Below are positions 63,463-64,000 of a DNA stretch of 64,000 nt, one piece after another. The notes below the pieces were generated by a model. The model was not told the DNA's origin. It ran no database searches and was given only the letters and a program-made list of their open reading frames with translations. Made by a program: the position numbers and the translations under genes. Position 1 is the first letter of the stretch. Each line of letters starts with the position of its first letter. Location of the stretch: NCBI GenBank assembly GCA_947446635.1, contig CANFHF010000004.1, positions 62,001 through 126,000 of the forward strand, written 5' to 3'. The stretch is from Flavobacteriaceae bacterium (lineage in GTDB: Bacteria; Bacteroidota; Bacteroidia; Flavobacteriales; Flavobacteriaceae).

Positions 63463-64000
63463 TTAGGTAATTTTGATAATCGAATTTGCCGATTCGAGAT
63501 AATCAACCGCATATTGTAATTCGCCTTCCGTCTCGGAATAAATTGTGTATAACGTCTGACCTAATTCGACATTAGTTCCGAGGGATGCAACAAAATAAAT
63601 CCCTGCCGAAGGTGATTGGGGAGCGCCAGCAAGCTTAGCGATCTTTGCCAATCTTCTGTTATCAATAGAAATAACGGTTCCGGTAATTTTAGATTTGATT
63701 TCAGTTTTGAATTTGGCAAAAACCGGTTCTTTAAACCCCCCTTGGGCATCGCAAATACTTATAAATTTATCGTAAGCTTTGGTACTTTCTAGAATTTTTT
63801 TGGCTTCCAAAAAACCCTTTCCTTTTTCAATCTGACCCGATAATTCGAGTAAAGCACCTGCAATTTCTAATGATTTTTCTTTTAAATCTTTTGGGGCGGC
63901 ATCCTGATTTCTTAAAACCGAAAGCACGTCCATCGCTTCTAATGAAGGGCCAATTCCTCTTCCTACAGGCTGTGAACCATCGCTAATCAAAACCGCAACC
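63463..64000 (-). CDS. deoA: AMP/thymidine phosphorylase family protein, 5' truncated by the window
   Basis: C-terminal 179 codons of a protein that continues beyond base 64000. DGSQPVGRGIGPSLEAMDVL is the version of the phosphorylase loop found in archaeal AMP phosphorylases and related long bacterial enzymes (TIGR02645-like), rather than in classical E. coli-type DeoA. The end contains VISIDNRRLAKIAKLAGAPQ and a small beta-rich terminus (DYLESANSIIKI). The full-length protein is expected to be about 500 aa with an N-terminal extra domain. It precedes prs with a 2-base gap. Confidence 0.85.
   Translation of the reverse strand, partial: VAVLISDGSQPVGRGIGPSLEAMDVLSVLRNQDAAPKDLKEKSLEIAGALLELSGQIEKGKGFLEAKKILESTKAYDKFISICDAQGGFKEPVFAKFKTEIKSKITGTVISIDNRRLAKIAKLAGAPQSPSAGIYFVASLGTNVELGQTLYTIYSETEGELQYAVDYLESANSIIKIT

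Overview
The window is about 64 kb of core-genome sequence from a member of the Bacteroidota, most likely Flavobacterium or a close relative. The DNA is AT-rich. Coding starts lack Shine-Dalgarno sequences. Many gene starts are preceded by the Bacteroidota promoter pattern TTG-N17-23-TAnnTTTG. Gene content agrees: PorX and a type IX secretion (T9SS) client, a fused LpxC/FabZ, a menaquinone cluster, flavobacterial-length ParC/ParE, and conserved small Bacteroidota proteins. I saw no insertion sequence, prophage, CRISPR array, rRNA operon or defence island. Almost every open frame belongs to a recognisable family.

Layout. 1-8.5 kb: a truncated dihaem cytochrome c peroxidase, then a leftward block: GIY-YIG-like protein, sucD, an LpxD-type acyltransferase, efp, lpxA, lpxC/fabZ, an HD phosphohydrolase and an L,D-transpeptidase. 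8.7-12.4 kb: rightward porX, tsaE, alanine dehydrogenase and a small membrane-anchored protein. 12.5-19.4 kb: leftward, a very repetitive T9SS-secreted adhesin-like protein, a cysteine synthase family enzyme and an oligopeptidase B-like S9 peptidase. 19.5-25.8 kb: YbaB/EbfC, a GYF_2 membrane protein, a MoxR-type AAA ATPase with its VWA partner, a phosphoribosyltransferase with an alpha/beta hydrolase, and a run of three small leftward genes, one of them only 50 codons. 25.9-28.6 kb: a small protein, a J-domain/KTSC fusion, a DUF4369-thioredoxin lipoprotein interrupted by an in-frame TGA, and tRNA-Tyr followed by a degenerate copy of its own 3' end. 28.6-35 kb: SIMPL protein, rhomboid protease, lipid A-type acyltransferase, glmM, ACP phosphodiesterase-like protein and a ClC transporter. 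35.2-41.9 kb: a CheB-CheR-PAS fusion, a hybrid histidine kinase and an AI-2E family permease. 41.9-47.8 kb: menC, menA, menB, a CvfB-like S1 protein and menD, all leftward. 47.9-50.6 kb: acetyltransferase, two small proteins, a pentapeptide-repeat protein, a lipoprotein and TerC. 50.7-57.2 kb: parC, parE, ychF and a ferredoxin, leftward. 57.3-62.5 kb: acyl-CoA reductase, serC, a SerA-type dehydrogenase, a small membrane protein, a LolD-type ATPase and a TIGR02757 protein. 62.6-64 kb: a PRPP-synthetase-like enzyme and the 3' part of an AMP/thymidine phosphorylase, which runs off the window.

Functional themes are envelope building (lipid A, peptidoglycan precursor, L,D-transpeptidase, acyltransferase, LolD-type ATPase), T9SS regulation and cargo, menaquinone and serine synthesis, chromosome decatenation, and signal transduction. 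No complete undescribed system stands out. The points most worth following are the in-frame stop in the thioredoxin lipoprotein, the tRNA-Tyr 3'-end duplication, the paired 14-bp repeat at the cvfB promoter, the split nucleotide-salvage-like gene pairs, and the translationally coupled 50-codon gene.
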